A stretch of 64,000 nucleotides of DNA from Bacteroidaceae bacterium (GCA_024699495.1 JAILPK010000030.1:1-64000), one strand, 5' to 3'. Shown: positions 39,415 through 48,696, counted from the first letter of the stretch. Numbers and translations are program-made. Notes: generated from the sequence alone by a model not told the origin.

Positions 39415-42400
39415 TTAATAGCTGTATGAGCGCTCTTGTATCAACTTGCTATAGAGTTGCAGAGCCATGTCGTATTTCTGTACGTTCTTGGTGTCGCCGC
39501 ACTCTTCCATAATCTTAACAGCATCATTGATCTGATAGAGCTGATACATCACATCGTCGCTGCTGCTGTTGAAACGGCTGGCGGAGAGAGAGCCATACCA
39601 ATAGCAGTACTCGGTAGCTATCTTGGCTATTTCTGCAGCAATCTGGGCAGCTATGTCCTTCTTACCAACAGAAGCAAGCACACGTGCCAAATCCATAGAA
39701 CCACTCTGGTAGTTATGCGGAACGGTGGTTGACGGCACGGCCTCAAGAGACTTGAGAGCCACCTCGGCAGCACGCTCCTTCTTGCCTTCACGCAGGAGCT
39801 GGTTGGCTAACATAGAGAACATCCGGCGATGAGTATAACACATGCGCATTACTGTCTCATCAAGATAGATATCAGGGTTATCGATGCCTCCGAAGCGGAA
39901 CTTATGCATCAGGTTGTCATACATCTTATCGGTGTCTATGCGCTTGCCGCTCTTCTTGGTGTTGAATGGCGTAATGCGGCTTGCAAGGCCCTCCTGGACG
40001 AAGTTGTCACCCAAGTTGCCATAGTTGTCCTGACCTACGGTGATGGCGACATAGAGAGGACGTTCCCAGTTGCATCGGGCCAGCATCTCATACATCATCA
40101 TCTCATTCTTATATACGGCACGCTTGCCCTTGAGGCTGATATGCATCACATCGGGGATAGAGTCGGCCGCAATCATCATTCCGGAACGGAGCACGGCCTC
40201 CTTGTCGATTGTCATGACGATGGAATCGGTGGGGAATATCTGCATATCGGGATTCTCATTCAGAATCCAGCGGTCAATGATATTACTCAGTTCGTAGGGG
40301 TTGTCACCGAGCAGTTCACGGCAGGTCTGCGGGTCATCCTTATAGTACTCAATGGCCTGCTCCAAAGTGCCAGGGTTAACTCTGATGCCCTCACGCTTGC
40401 CTGCCACATACTGGTAACGAGTCCAATTGATAGGCACACTCGGTGAGTCATAGGCGGGCCGGCGCATCTGGTCTATATACCAGTCGGTCTGGAGATAAGA
40501 GAGGTTGCAAACGCGGGCATCTGTGCGGAAGGACTCTGTCTCCTGGGCATACCAAAGAGGGAAGGTGTCGTTGTCTCCGTTGGTAAATATGATGGGGTTG
40601 CCCTTTTCCTGTAGGGACATCAGATAATTACGTCCGAAATCGCGGCAGGTATAGCGTCCGCTGCGGTCGTGGTCGTCCCAAGTCTGAGATGCCATCTGCA
40701 CAGGAACCAAGAGAGCCAGAAGGCTTACGAGAGCGCCGGCCATCTCCTTTCCGGTGTGCTGGCGGATGAAGTCGCTTATAGCTGCAGCGCCGAGGCCAAT
40801 CCATATAGCGAAGGCATAGAATGAACCGGCATAGGCATAGTCACGCTCACGCGGTTGCATAGGAGTCTGATTCAGATAAACCACAATGGCGAGACCCGTC
40901 ATGAAGAAGAGGAAGAACACCACCCAGAACTGCTTGACTCCAAGGCCCTCCACACTGGCTGCCGGGAGCTTTGTGCCATCGCCTGTCTGAGACACAGGCG
41001 CGGGCTTCTTATACACCTGCCAGAAGAGACCAAGCAAGCCAAGTATCAGAGGCAGGCAATAGAAGACATTATGGCCCTTGTTCGTGCGCAGGTCAGAAGG
41101 CAGTTTGCTCTGGTCGCCCAGACGCCAATTGTCCAGGAACGGAATACCGCTGAGCCAGTTGCCGTGCTCCAGTTCGCCGTTGCCTTGGATATCGTTCTGA
41201 CGGCCTGCGAAATTCCACATGAAATAGCGCCAATACATGAAGTTCACCTGATATGAGAGGAAGAAGCGGATGTTTTCCAACTGCGAAGGCATCTTCACCA
41301 TAATCGGTTCGCCACAGCGGTCGAAAGGCACTTCGCTACCTTTCACGCCTCCCATCCAATCCTCGTATGCCTGAGCATGACGGTCGCTGTACATACGCGG
41401 GAAGAGCATGTTCTGAGCATAGACGTATGATATGTTGTGACGCTGTATCTCGTAGCGGTCCGGCTCATCGGGAGTGGCCTTCTCCTTGCGTTGCCAAACG
41501 GCAGCACCTTCAGTGCTTACAGGCACGCAGTAGCCCCCTTCGACCCTCAACTTGACCTGACTCGTATATGCCTGCCCGTATAAGAGAGGACGGTCGCCGT
41601 ACTGCTCACGGCTCAGGTACTGGCCAAGAGTGAAGATATCCTCGGGCGAGTTCTGATCCATTGGGGTGTTAGCTGTGGAGCGGATTACGATAAGAGCATA
41701 GGACGAGTAGCCTATCATTATCATCAACATGCATAAGAGAGAGGTATTCATAAGACGTGAAGACACCCAATGGACGCCCTGACGCTTGATATCCAACACA
41801 ACCCACAGCACTCCCAACACAACTACTCCCAGCACAACGCTGACCCAGCCATAGCTGTAGAATGGGATGCCCAACATGGCAACGCTGGCCAGAAAGGCTG
41901 CATTCATACGCAAGCGGTTGCGCTCTGCCATTGTCTCCCAAACGGCCCAAAGGACAACTGCCACAAGACAGATGATATATACGATGAGGCCCGTATTGAA
42001 GGGGAAGTTGAGAGTGTTCACAAACAAGAGTTCAAACCATCCGCCTACTTTCACGATGCCCGGCACGATACCATAAAGCACCGCAGCCACCAGCAAGAAA
42101 GAACCGCAGAGAGCTATCAACGACCCTTTGACGTTAGCATTGGGATATTTCTTATAATACCATATAAGTACCAGAGCCGGCAAACACAGCAGGTTCAGCA
42201 GGTGAACACCTATGGAAAGGCCAGTAAGATAAGCTATCAGGATGAGCCAACGGTCGGAATGTGGCTTATCCGCATTATCCTCCCACTTCAGCATCAGCCA
42301 AAATACGATTGCTGTGAAGAGGCTTGAATAAGCATATACCTCACCCTCGACGGCTGAGAACCAGAAAGTGTCACTGAACGTGTATGCAAGGGCACCAGTC

Positions 42401-42774
42401 ATGGCGGCAGCCTCAACGGTAATGAGCTGTCCCCATGTGCTTACCCATCCGCCTGCACAAAGTAGTTTACGGGCCAAGTGGGAAATGCTCCAGAAGAGGA
42501 ACATAATGCAGAGTGCACTGAACAGGGCACTCATAATATTAACCATCAAAGCCACTTGAGTGGGATCATCAACCAGCTGAGTGAACAGGTTGCCCGTAAG
42601 CATGAAGAAAGGTGCTCCTGGCGGGTGACCCACTTCAAGCTTATATGCTGTGGTTATGAACTCGGGACAATCCCAGAACGAGGCGGTGGGCTCTACCGTG
42701 CTGATATATACGAAGGCGGCGATAAAGAATGCCGTCCACCCCAGCAGGTTGTCTATAAGCCTAAAATGCTTCAT
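39415..42774 (-). CDS. DUF2723 membrane glycosyltransferase (TMEM260-like protein O-mannosyltransferase family)
   Basis: 1119 residues. The N-terminal half is a multi-spanning membrane domain starting 'GWTAFFIAAFVYISTVEPTA', with the DUF2723 block 'SFWDCPEFITTAYKLEVG' then HPPGAPFF, holding the acidic residues expected of a GT-C glycosyltransferase. From about residue 620 a second short membrane block ('RERDYAYAGSFYAFAIW') is followed by a large soluble region ending in helical, TPR-like sequence. The human member TMEM260 transfers O-mannose to protein domains; a role in Bacteroidetes general O-glycosylation is inferred. A -7 element (TAACTTTG on the minus strand) lies at 42826-42833. Confidence 0.85.
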   Translation of the reverse strand: MKHFRLIDNLLGWTAFFIAAFVYISTVEPTASFWDCPEFITTAYKLEVGHPPGAPFFMLTGNLFTQLVDDPTQVALMVNIMSALFSALCIMFLFWSISHLARKLLCAGGWVSTWGQLITVEAAAMTGALAYTFSDTFWFSAVEGEVYAYSSLFTAIVFWLMLKWEDNADKPHSDRWLILIAYLTGLSIGVHLLNLLCLPALVLIWYYKKYPNANVKGSLIALCGSFLLVAAVLYGIVPGIVKVGGWFELLFVNTLNFPFNTGLIVYIICLVAVVLWAVWETMAERNRLRMNAAFLASVAMLGIPFYSYGWVSVVLGVVVLGVLWVVLDIKRQGVHWVSSRLMNTSLLCMLMIMIGYSSYALIVIRSTANTPMDQNSPEDIFTLGQYLSREQYGDRPLLYGQAYTSQVKLRVEGGYCVPVSTEGAAVWQRKEKATPDEPDRYEIQRHNISYVYAQNMLFPRMYSDRHAQAYEDWMGGVKGSEVPFDRCGEPIMVKMPSQLENIRFFLSYQVNFMYWRYFMWNFAGRQNDIQGNGELEHGNWLSGIPFLDNWRLGDQSKLPSDLRTNKGHNVFYCLPLILGLLGLFWQVYKKPAPVSQTGDGTKLPAASVEGLGVKQFWVVFFLFFMTGLAIVVYLNQTPMQPRERDYAYAGSFYAFAIWIGLGAAAISDFIRQHTGKEMAGALVSLLALLVPVQMASQTWDDHDRSGRYTCRDFGRNYLMSLQEKGNPIIFTNGDNDTFPLWYAQETESFRTDARVCNLSYLQTDWYIDQMRRPAYDSPSVPINWTRYQYVAGKREGIRVNPGTLEQAIEYYKDDPQTCRELLGDNPYELSNIIDRWILNENPDMQIFPTDSIVMTIDKEAVLRSGMMIAADSIPDVMHISLKGKRAVYKNEMMMYEMLARCNWERPLYVAITVGQDNYGNLGDNFVQEGLASRITPFNTKKSGKRIDTDKMYDNLMHKFRFGGIDNPDIYLDETVMRMCYTHRRMFSMLANQLLREGKKERAAEVALKSLEAVPSTTVPHNYQSGSMDLARVLASVGKKDIAAQIAAEIAKIATEYCYWYGSLSASRFNSSSDDVMYQLYQINDAVKIMEECGDTKNVQKYDMALQLYSKLIQERSYSY

Positions 42775-42825
42775 CTTTTCGATATTAAGATTAATAGTGT
42801 TAATTCGTTATTGAATAATCGGGTG

Positions 42826-42833
42826 CAAAGTTA
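42826..42833 (-). promoter_or_regulatory. Likely -7 element for the DUF2723 operon
   Basis: Minus-strand TAACTTTG about 52 nt before the start at 42774. No TTTG lies 19-22 nt upstream. Confidence 0.5.
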
Positions 42834-42907
42834 GCATATTATTCTGATATTTGAGGCTGATAGTGCAAAATAAACTAATTATTTGCCAATCTTGACGCTA
42901 CATTTAC

Positions 42908-43207
42908 TTAAATTTCCTTTTTTGATGCCCAACCAGGAGCCAAACTAAAGGGAACTATCACAAAGCCTAGAAATGCCACAAACGGAGCCAAACGAATACG
43001 GCGTGCAGCAAACACGCCCTCTGTGGGTACTGGTTTATATCGTCCTCCTGGCTCACTTTTGATATCTTTAGGGGGCAGCATCAGGAGCATACCAGCAACT
43101 ATAAACAACACTCCAACCGCGAACACGAACAAGTTGGAATAACGAATGTGCGACGGAGGCCTCCGGCTGGAGGCAGTTCCGCCTTTTCTCTCATTTGAAT
43201 GTTTCAT
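42908..43207 (-). CDS. Small two-helix membrane protein, DUF3098-like
   Basis: 99 residues with two membrane helices (about 24-44 and 72-91) joined by a polar loop. The stretch 'FAARRIRLAPFVAFLGFVI' just before the second helix resembles the R-R-I-x-x-A-P pattern of DUF3098 proteins of Bacteroidetes, which I recall next to cell-division genes; no such neighbour is present here. It has its own promoter (43234-43266). Function unknown. Confidence 0.65.
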   Translation of the reverse strand: MKHSNERKGGTASSRRPPSHIRYSNLFVFAVGVLFIVAGMLLMLPPKDIKSEPGGRYKPVPTEGVFAARRIRLAPFVAFLGFVIVPFSLAPGWASKKEI

Positions 43208-43233
43208 AGGTCTTACCTTTATGTTAAGCGGCG

Positions 43234-43266
43234 CAAAGGTAAGACTAATATCATTTTACCGACAAA
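43234..43266 (-). promoter_or_regulatory. Promoter of the small membrane protein gene
   Basis: On the minus strand, TTTG (43266-43263), 21 nt, TACCTTTG (43241-43234), 27 nt before the start codon. Confidence 0.65.
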
Positions 43267-43292
43267 TTATTTGTCTGACATTTGTCTGACAT

Positions 43293-44498
43293 TTATACAC
43301 ATATCGGGAAATAGCGCCCATAAGTGAGCATACGCCACACCCATTCCAAAGGGCCGAAGCGGAAACGGAGAAGCCATAGACGGCTCAGGAATATCTGCAT
43401 GAGGAAGACAGCCATAGCTGTCAGTTCGACATATACGAGGCCGAAAGCAGTGCCAAGACCGAATCCAAATCCATAGAACATTATTACGCCGACGAGCGAT
43501 TGGGAGATATAGTTCGTCAGAGCCATACGTCCGGGAGCGGCAAGACCGCGGAACACAGCCGCATCAGAATATTTATGATATAGTAAACAAAAGCCTGAGA
43601 TATATGCGACAGCCAAAGGCACAACACTTAGGGCATAGAGCAACGAATGAGCTGTCCGCCCCCAAGGATGGCCATCCACGGCGCTCCATGCATACATCAA
43701 TGAAGTCAGCACACCGACAGTCAATGCCCAAAACAAGACTTTGCGCAACGGCAGGTCGGAGAGGCGGGCATAGAGCCGGTGCTTGCCTATGAGATAACCG
43801 AAAATAAACAGCCCTACTACTTTAGGCAACCGGTGGCCGTCAACAAACTCCCACATTCGCTCAAAGGCACCCTGAATGAGAAAGGCAAACATCTGGCTAT
43901 AGCTGTCTGCATCACGCAGCCAGCAGGCGAAGTTCTCTTCTGTAATGCCCTGCGACTCTGCCTGAGCCCACCAGGCACGGTAGAATGGAGCCGCGAAATC
44001 CACTCCGGCATACTCCGTCAGGGCATCCAGGCCAACAGGGATAAATATCAAAGACAGCGCCAAAACGATGAGAGCCCTGTCAGAGAGGCCCACACACAAC
44101 GTCAGCAACAGACCGCCCAAAGCGTAAAGCATCAATATGTCGCCACTCCATATAAACATAAGATGAAGGAAACCGATAGACAGCAAGAGTAGCATCCTGC
44201 GGACAAAAAGCCTACGGCCGTGACGTGCAAGAATCAGTGAGAAGCCGATGCCGAAGAGCAGGGAGAATATGGTATAAAACTTTCCGTCTATCAGCATATA
44301 CTGCAGGAATCGCACCACCCTGTCCACGTCAGCCGTTGGCATGGCAGACTGCTCGCTGACTCCGAGGAATGTCCAAAGCGCGAACTCGGGGAAATTGGCC
44401 AAAGCAATCCCCATCAAAGCCAATCCCCGCAACGAATCCAAAACGACATGACGCTGTTTCCCGACTGTCGGGCCGGAAGCTACAATATTTTCTGCCAT
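43293..44498 (-). CDS. DUF418 family membrane protein (YeiB-like)
   Basis: 401 residues with about 10 membrane segments. It begins with 'RHVVLDSLRGLALMGIALAN', a pattern shared by DUF418 and heparan-alpha-glucosaminide acetyltransferase-like proteins, and contains 'DGKFYTIFSLLFGIGFSL', 'GRMALTNYISQSLVG' and 'GPLEWVWRMLTYG', all DUF418 hallmarks. Function is not established; acyl transfer to an envelope molecule has been suggested for relatives. It starts 3 nt after the stop of the membrane-anchored regulator gene and closes the wzi operon. Confidence 0.88.
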   Translation of the reverse strand: MAENIVASGPTVGKQRHVVLDSLRGLALMGIALANFPEFALWTFLGVSEQSAMPTADVDRVVRFLQYMLIDGKFYTIFSLLFGIGFSLILARHGRRLFVRRMLLLLSIGFLHLMFIWSGDILMLYALGGLLLTLCVGLSDRALIVLALSLIFIPVGLDALTEYAGVDFAAPFYRAWWAQAESQGITEENFACWLRDADSYSQMFAFLIQGAFERMWEFVDGHRLPKVVGLFIFGYLIGKHRLYARLSDLPLRKVLFWALTVGVLTSLMYAWSAVDGHPWGRTAHSLLYALSVVPLAVAYISGFCLLYHKYSDAAVFRGLAAPGRMALTNYISQSLVGVIMFYGFGFGLGTAFGLVYVELTAMAVFLMQIFLSRLWLLRFRFGPLEWVWRMLTYGRYFPICV

Positions 44499-44501
44499 TG
44501 C

Positions 44502-45365
44502 TCAGATAATATTTTGTTGAGAGATTTCTTCTCCGATTTCTGTATCATTTATACCCAAAGGCAAGACAACCAGCTGGTAGGCCTCGCCACGAATACAATT
44601 GATGCGTATGGCGGCTGGTTCTTCAATAACGTTTTTCAGACGACGCATAAGGGTATAGAGAGTGGCTGAAGCATCCGGCTTTCGGGGCCATATGCGGTCG
44701 CATATCTCTTGATGGCTAAGAGTATGGTCGGGAGCAGACATGAACATCTCCATAAGATTGCGCTGCATTGGGGTCAGATGGATAAGGGTATTCCCTACAT
44801 AGAAGGAGCGCCTTGCTTCCACATAAGTAAGATTACCTAAGAATATACCCTGAGGCGCCGCCGGATGCCCATTCCTTTCAGAAGAGAAAGCGTCGGAAAG
44901 GCTTGATGGCTGAATCTCTGATGTTGCAGCGGCTGGCGCTGGAGATGTGTCTGTATCTTGTAGGCGGTACCCGGAAAAAGCAAAACTCAGCAACAGCCAA
45001 AGAGCGGCAAGGGCAGCAAAAGCACCTGCAGCACGCTGGTCAGAGAGTTGCCAAAGGTGAAACAGCGTCAGACCGGTGTGCGCCGTGAGACGCGTTTCGT
45101 CCCCATCTTTCTCTCCGGCGGCAAGAGCGAGAAAGGCGGTGTCACGCAGAAATTCTATAGTTATATTATTGCGGTAAGTGCGTATAGTATCGGTATCGAT
45201 TCGGTCAAGCTGACAGGTCCCTATAGTCATAGCCAAAGCTCTGTCAACATCATACTGCGCACGCCTCTCGGTACGCAACATGCTGTCTATGCCTGCCACA
45301 ATGGAAATTGTTGTTAAAAACGAGAAAACCGCAACTGCTGTAAACTGGCTAACTTTAAATCTCAT
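44502..45365 (-). CDS. Membrane-anchored winged-helix regulator (ToxR-like one-component sensor)
   Basis: 287 residues. Layout: membrane helix (8-25), periplasmic segment of about 85 residues (26-111), second membrane helix (112-132), linker rich in Ala/Pro/Ser (135-170), and an OmpR/PhoB-type winged-helix domain (175-268) with 'LTPMQRNLMEMFMSAPDHTL' and 'ATLYTLMRRLKNVI'. The DNA-binding domain is thus C-terminal and cytoplasmic with a small periplasmic sensor. Its start overlaps the stop of the upstream lipoprotein gene by 4 nt, so both are made together. It could sense an envelope ligand or that lipoprotein and control its own operon; that is inference. Confidence 0.82.
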   Translation of the reverse strand: MRFKVSQFTAVAVFSFLTTISIVAGIDSMLRTERRAQYDVDRALAMTIGTCQLDRIDTDTIRTYRNNITIEFLRDTAFLALAAGEKDGDETRLTAHTGLTLFHLWQLSDQRAAGAFAALAALWLLLSFAFSGYRLQDTDTSPAPAAATSEIQPSSLSDAFSSERNGHPAAPQGIFLGNLTYVEARRSFYVGNTLIHLTPMQRNLMEMFMSAPDHTLSHQEICDRIWPRKPDASATLYTLMRRLKNVIEEPAAIRINCIRGEAYQLVVLPLGINDTEIGEEISQQNII

Positions 45366-45826
45366 AGCTTTCGGAATGTAAGTGTGGTGTCAGATGCCTG
45401 CAGAATCAGCGACGAGCCGTTGAGGCTGTTGACGCGAAAACGCGCATCAACTGTATGAATACCCCAGTCGTCAAGAATGCCGGCAGACATCTCCTCAGGC
45501 GTGACCCAAGCATTGTCGTCTGCGCTTGAACGGTGCTTCGATTGATGGACAAAATCATAGAGAAAGAGGCTGTCTCCCTCATGTGAGAAATGTGCATAAT
45601 AGCGAATCAAGTTGCAATCCAACTCTGCAAGATGGAGCTGTATGCTCAGATATGCGTGTGAATCTTTGGCATCGCGGATGCCGCCGGGAGTTTCAATTGA
45701 CATCAGTTGCCATAGACCGTCAAGGGCCCCGTTGGCAGGAACTTTGTCACACGAGGCGAGGCAAAGTATGAAGAGAAAAGATAATAAAGACACCTTCGGC
45801 AATTTATGGAGTGAATTTCGTATCAT
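45362..45826 (-). CDS. Lipocalin-like lipoprotein
   Basis: 154 residues from the ATG at 45826, placed 17 nt after the wzi-like stop; the longer frame to 45952 overlaps that gene. Lipobox ILCLASC with Cys26. The mature part begins 'GALDGLWQLMSIETPGG' and has alternating strands ending 'LILQASDTTLTFRKL', as in the small Bacteroidetes lipocalin-like families (DUF4488/DUF5004 type; exact family unsure). It overlaps the regulator gene by 4 nt. A ligand-binding or signal-input role for the regulator is a guess. Confidence 0.7.
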   Translation of the reverse strand: MIRNSLHKLPKVSLLSFLFILCLASCDKVPANGALDGLWQLMSIETPGGIRDAKDSHAYLSIQLHLAELDCNLIRYYAHFSHEGDSLFLYDFVHQSKHRSSADDNAWVTPEEMSAGILDDWGIHTVDARFRVNSLNGSSLILQASDTTLTFRKL

Positions 45827-45843
45827 CGGTATTGAAGTTGGGG

Positions 45844-47322
45844 TTAATGTATTATGTTCTTGCGCACCGTTAACTGTATGCCCTGGCTGTTGCCAAGCAG
45901 CGGACCATGGTCCAGCCCAAGACCGAGTGTGCCCTGCCAACCATACCCCCAATGTGGTTTATAGGTTGCTTCGAGGAGAAAATAATGCTGGCGCATGGGA
46001 TCATCGAAAGGTTTGGAATAAGTTCCCCAGTTATTGGTAAAGGAGGCAAGGACTCTCCAATGCCATTCGTCGGACGGGTCGCCGGAGAGACCTATATGCC
46101 ATGCACGAACGCGATTGTTTCTGAAGGTAAGTTCATGGCTTGTATTATATATGGGCGACGTGAGAAAGGGATGTCCAATTGCCTGTCCGTAATGCTGCCA
46201 TCCGGAATAAAGCAGGTGGTTATAGTAGTTATCACGTCCGGCCATCGCATCTGGGATATTATGTGTCCCGTCATGATAGACTGCCCCGCTCTGGTTGCGG
46301 GAGCAGAGAAACTCAAACTTGGCGGCGCTGAGGTAGGGGTTGGAAGGCAGGGAAACGTCGCCGCCTATGAGCATATCGCGGATGCCATACTGAACGGTGA
46401 GCATAGAGTGGTCATCGAAATAACGCTCCCAATAGGCACGTGCCTGCCACCGCTCTCCGTGATACTTTAGTTGCATAAGATAACTGCCCAACGTATTACC
46501 AGCGGAATTAGGATTTGAGCCGTCAGTGGCATCGCTGCCCTGACAGGTAAGGGCCTGCCAGAAAGCATTAAAGCCCGTGTCGTGTTTTATAGTAGTTAAC
46601 TGCTGATCATTCAGACGTGTAGTCTTCACATTATAGCTGGTTCCTCCGAATTGGGTAGCCATCTGAATACCTATTTCATAGGTAAAGGGGAATAGGTCCT
46701 TACGCCCGAACTGCCAGAAAAGGGCCTTCTGGTGGTAGAGTGTGTTGCTCGTATAGCGTGTTTCGGGAGAATGCCATGACTCCTGCCAGCGTCCGTCGGT
46801 AGTGATGCCGTAAGAACCGTGAATTTTCCATCGCCACCATCCCTTGGTGAAGGGGATGTTAAACCAGTCTATGTCGAGACGTACCTGCGGGATGGGGCGT
46901 GAATTTATGCCTGACATCATTGCTCCAGAAGAGAGTTCGGGCAGTTCGCAGGTCTCCATAGGCTGCTCCTTGGCTCCAAGGGTCAAGCGGAAGACTTTCC
47001 ACGCAATTTCCCCGTATGCCTGCTGAACTATGAAAGTGCGTTCATGTCCAAAAGCAACTGCTATATCAGCTGCATAACCCAAACGCCAGGTGCGGCCGGA
47101 GTCAACCTCTATCGGACGTACTAAGCTGACACGTTCGTAATTGGAGGCCGTACGCACGGATGAAAGCCCATAGTGATTGGCCGTGAGCCACAACGGAGCA
47201 TAATCTCCGTTGGCCCCTGTGAATGAAGACTCCACAAACACCTCAGCACCCGCCCAGCGCGACTGGGCTGCGGATACGAAAGTAATCAGCAGACAAGAAA
47301 AGACAATAAGAATCTTCCTCAT
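45844..47322 (-). CDS. Capsule assembly Wzi family outer-membrane protein
   Basis: 492 residues with a signal peptide (cleavage near SAAQS). The features are those of Bacteroidetes Wzi-like 18-stranded barrels: 'FVESSFTGANGDYAPLWLTA' near the mature N-terminus, 'SGINSRPIPQVRLDIDWFN', 'HQKALFWQFGRKDLFPF', and a final strand ending in an aromatic-poor 'LTVRKNIIH'. Wzi in Klebsiella and E. coli retains capsule on the cell surface; the same is inferred here. It is first in the operon with the lipocalin-like lipoprotein, the membrane regulator and DUF418, and has a promoter at 47352-47384. Confidence 0.88.
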   Translation of the reverse strand: MRKILIVFSCLLITFVSAAQSRWAGAEVFVESSFTGANGDYAPLWLTANHYGLSSVRTASNYERVSLVRPIEVDSGRTWRLGYAADIAVAFGHERTFIVQQAYGEIAWKVFRLTLGAKEQPMETCELPELSSGAMMSGINSRPIPQVRLDIDWFNIPFTKGWWRWKIHGSYGITTDGRWQESWHSPETRYTSNTLYHQKALFWQFGRKDLFPFTYEIGIQMATQFGGTSYNVKTTRLNDQQLTTIKHDTGFNAFWQALTCQGSDATDGSNPNSAGNTLGSYLMQLKYHGERWQARAYWERYFDDHSMLTVQYGIRDMLIGGDVSLPSNPYLSAAKFEFLCSRNQSGAVYHDGTHNIPDAMAGRDNYYNHLLYSGWQHYGQAIGHPFLTSPIYNTSHELTFRNNRVRAWHIGLSGDPSDEWHWRVLASFTNNWGTYSKPFDDPMRQHYFLLEATYKPHWGYGWQGTLGLGLDHGPLLGNSQGIQLTVRKNIIH

Positions 47323-47351
47323 TATTAATTAATATATAGGGAAAAGCGAGG

Positions 47352-47384
47352 CAAAGGTAACGTTTTATGCCCGTTTTATCCAAA
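47352..47384 (-). promoter_or_regulatory. Promoter of the wzi-like operon
   Basis: On the minus strand, TTTG (47384-47381), 21 nt, TACCTTTG (47359-47352), 30 nt before the start at 47322. Confidence 0.7.
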
Positions 47385-47411
47385 ATAAGCAAGATAATTA
47401 ACCTTTATTAC

Positions 47412-48134
47412 TCAAGAAAAGACATCAGAAAGCACATTCAAGCTCTTTATCTCGGGGATTTCAGGGATATGAAGACGATAGAATTCTATCAATGATGCCA
47501 AAGTACGGCTGCGGATGGCACCATTGAGATGCACAGCCCGCATCTTGCGCACGTCCAAACGCAGGAACTTGGGAACAAGTGCAGCCTCCCGAGGCATAAG
47601 ATAATGCGGATGAAGAGGTACAGAAGAGGTGAATATAGCATTCTGAAGGTCAAAGTACATCCCCTCATGCCAATCTTCCACATTCGGATAGAATCCAAGG
47701 AAACGTGTCAGATGCAGCAAGAACACAATATGGAAGTTCGAGAAATGCTCGTCGCACTCGTCCAGCCATTCTAACGAAGTGAACATATACTGGAACAGCG
47801 GCTTGTTGGCGGCCTCGCTGCGCAGAACCCTGTACAGAAACTCACCCAGGAAGAGTGCTATAGCTGACTTATGGGGATTGAAAGGGATGGACTTCCAAGG
47901 GATAGCCAACGACCACTCATGCGGTTTCTTGATGGTGTCTCTCCTATCCTCCCAGGAGACATCAACCAATGTCAGCGGCTGCCACATGACAGCACGGGTG
48001 CCGCTCCGCTTACCCGGCCGGGGCTGGCGCAGCATAAAAGAGACAGTCCCGCAGGCCTCGGTAAACACAGAGACCACCATCTTATTATCTCCATAGCGCA
48101 GAGCATGGAGCACGATTCCGCGTGACATATCCAT
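47412..48134 (-). CDS. recO: DNA repair protein RecO
   Basis: 240 residues from the ATG at 48134 (MDMSRGIVLHALRYGDNK); 48128 is nearly equivalent. The upstream start at 48194 is rejected because a -7 element (TACTTTTG, minus strand, 48189-48182) lies inside that extension. An N-terminal OB-fold (1-80) and helical C-terminal domain ('FLGEFLYRVLRSEAANK', 'LHLTRFLGFYPNV') are recognisable. RecO loads RecA on SSB-coated DNA with RecR. It is divergent from the tRNA-Glu-rpsT unit. Confidence 0.93.
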   Translation of the reverse strand: MDMSRGIVLHALRYGDNKMVVSVFTEACGTVSFMLRQPRPGKRSGTRAVMWQPLTLVDVSWEDRRDTIKKPHEWSLAIPWKSIPFNPHKSAIALFLGEFLYRVLRSEAANKPLFQYMFTSLEWLDECDEHFSNFHIVFLLHLTRFLGFYPNVEDWHEGMYFDLQNAIFTSSVPLHPHYLMPREAALVPKFLRLDVRKMRAVHLNGAIRSRTLASLIEFYRLHIPEIPEIKSLNVLSDVFS

Positions 48135-48181
48135 CGGCAAGTGGGATTTATACGAATATACAAATATGTAACTAGAGTGGG

Positions 48182-48189
48182 CAAAAGTA
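48182..48189 (-). promoter_or_regulatory. -7 element of recO
   Basis: Minus-strand TACTTTTG, about 48 nt before the start at 48134. It decides against the longer reading frame beginning at 48194. Confidence 0.5.
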
Positions 48190-48260
48190 CGCATTTTATA
48201 CTTATTACTTATATTTCAGAGCCCTTTTTTGAATAAATTGCAATCTTTTTCATAAAAATG

Positions 48261-48292
48261 TTTGGCCAATTCGCTGAAACTCCATACCTTTG
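48261..48292 (+). promoter_or_regulatory. Promoter of tRNA-Glu and rpsT
   Basis: TTTG (48261-48264), 20 nt, TACCTTTG (48285-48292), about 44 nt before the tRNA. rpsT probably shares this transcript. Confidence 0.75.
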
Positions 48293-48335
48293 CACCCGCA
48301 AATTCAACGACGTGTTGGGAGTGCCTCAAAAACAT

Positions 48336-48407
48336 GGCCTATTCGTCTATCGGTTAGGACGAGAGATTTTCATTCTCTAAAGAGCAGTTCGACTCTGCTA
48401 TAGGCTA
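48336..48407 (+). tRNA. tRNA-Glu (anticodon TTC)
   Basis: Acceptor arms GGCCTAT (48336-48342) and ATAGGCT (48400-48406) pair with one G/T at the end. The anticodon stem AGAGA/TCTCT holds the loop TTTTCAT with TTC at 34-36; T-loop GTTCGAC. It lies 34 nt before rpsT. Confidence 0.93.
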
Positions 48408-48441
48408 CAAAAATTATAACGATAAAACTAAACGAAAGGAA

Positions 48442-48696
48442 ATGGCAAATCATAAGTCATCTATGAAGCGCATCCGTCAGGAGCGGAAGCGCAGGTTGCA
48501 CAACCGTTACTATGCAAAGAATATGCGTGCCGCCGTCCGTCGCCTGCGTGCCATGACAGACAAGGCAGAGGCCGAGCAGCAATATCCCATAATACAGAAG
48601 ATGCTTGACAAACTTGCAAAGGTCAACATCATCCATAAGAACAAAGCTTCCAACCTGAAGTCAAAGTTGGCAAGCCATATTCAGAAGTTATCTTAA
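48442..48696 (+). CDS. rpsT: 30S ribosomal protein S20
   Basis: 84 residues, strongly basic and helical ('[19 protein letters not shown]', '[19 protein letters not shown]'). S20 binds 16S rRNA early in 30S assembly. It is probably expressed from the tRNA-Glu promoter and ends at a terminator (48763-48799). Confidence 0.97.
   Translation: MANHKSSMKRIRQERKRRLHNRYYAKNMRAAVRRLRAMTDKAEAEQQYPIIQKMLDKLAKVNIIHKNKASNLKSKLASHIQKLS

Noticed and set aside
45827-45952. Longer start of the lipocalin-like lipoprotein at 45952
   Set aside because: It would overlap the wzi-like gene by 109 nt and place 42 extra residues before a normal signal peptide.
48135-48194. Longer recO start at 48194
   Set aside because: The extension contains a -7 element and is unlike RecO N-termini.
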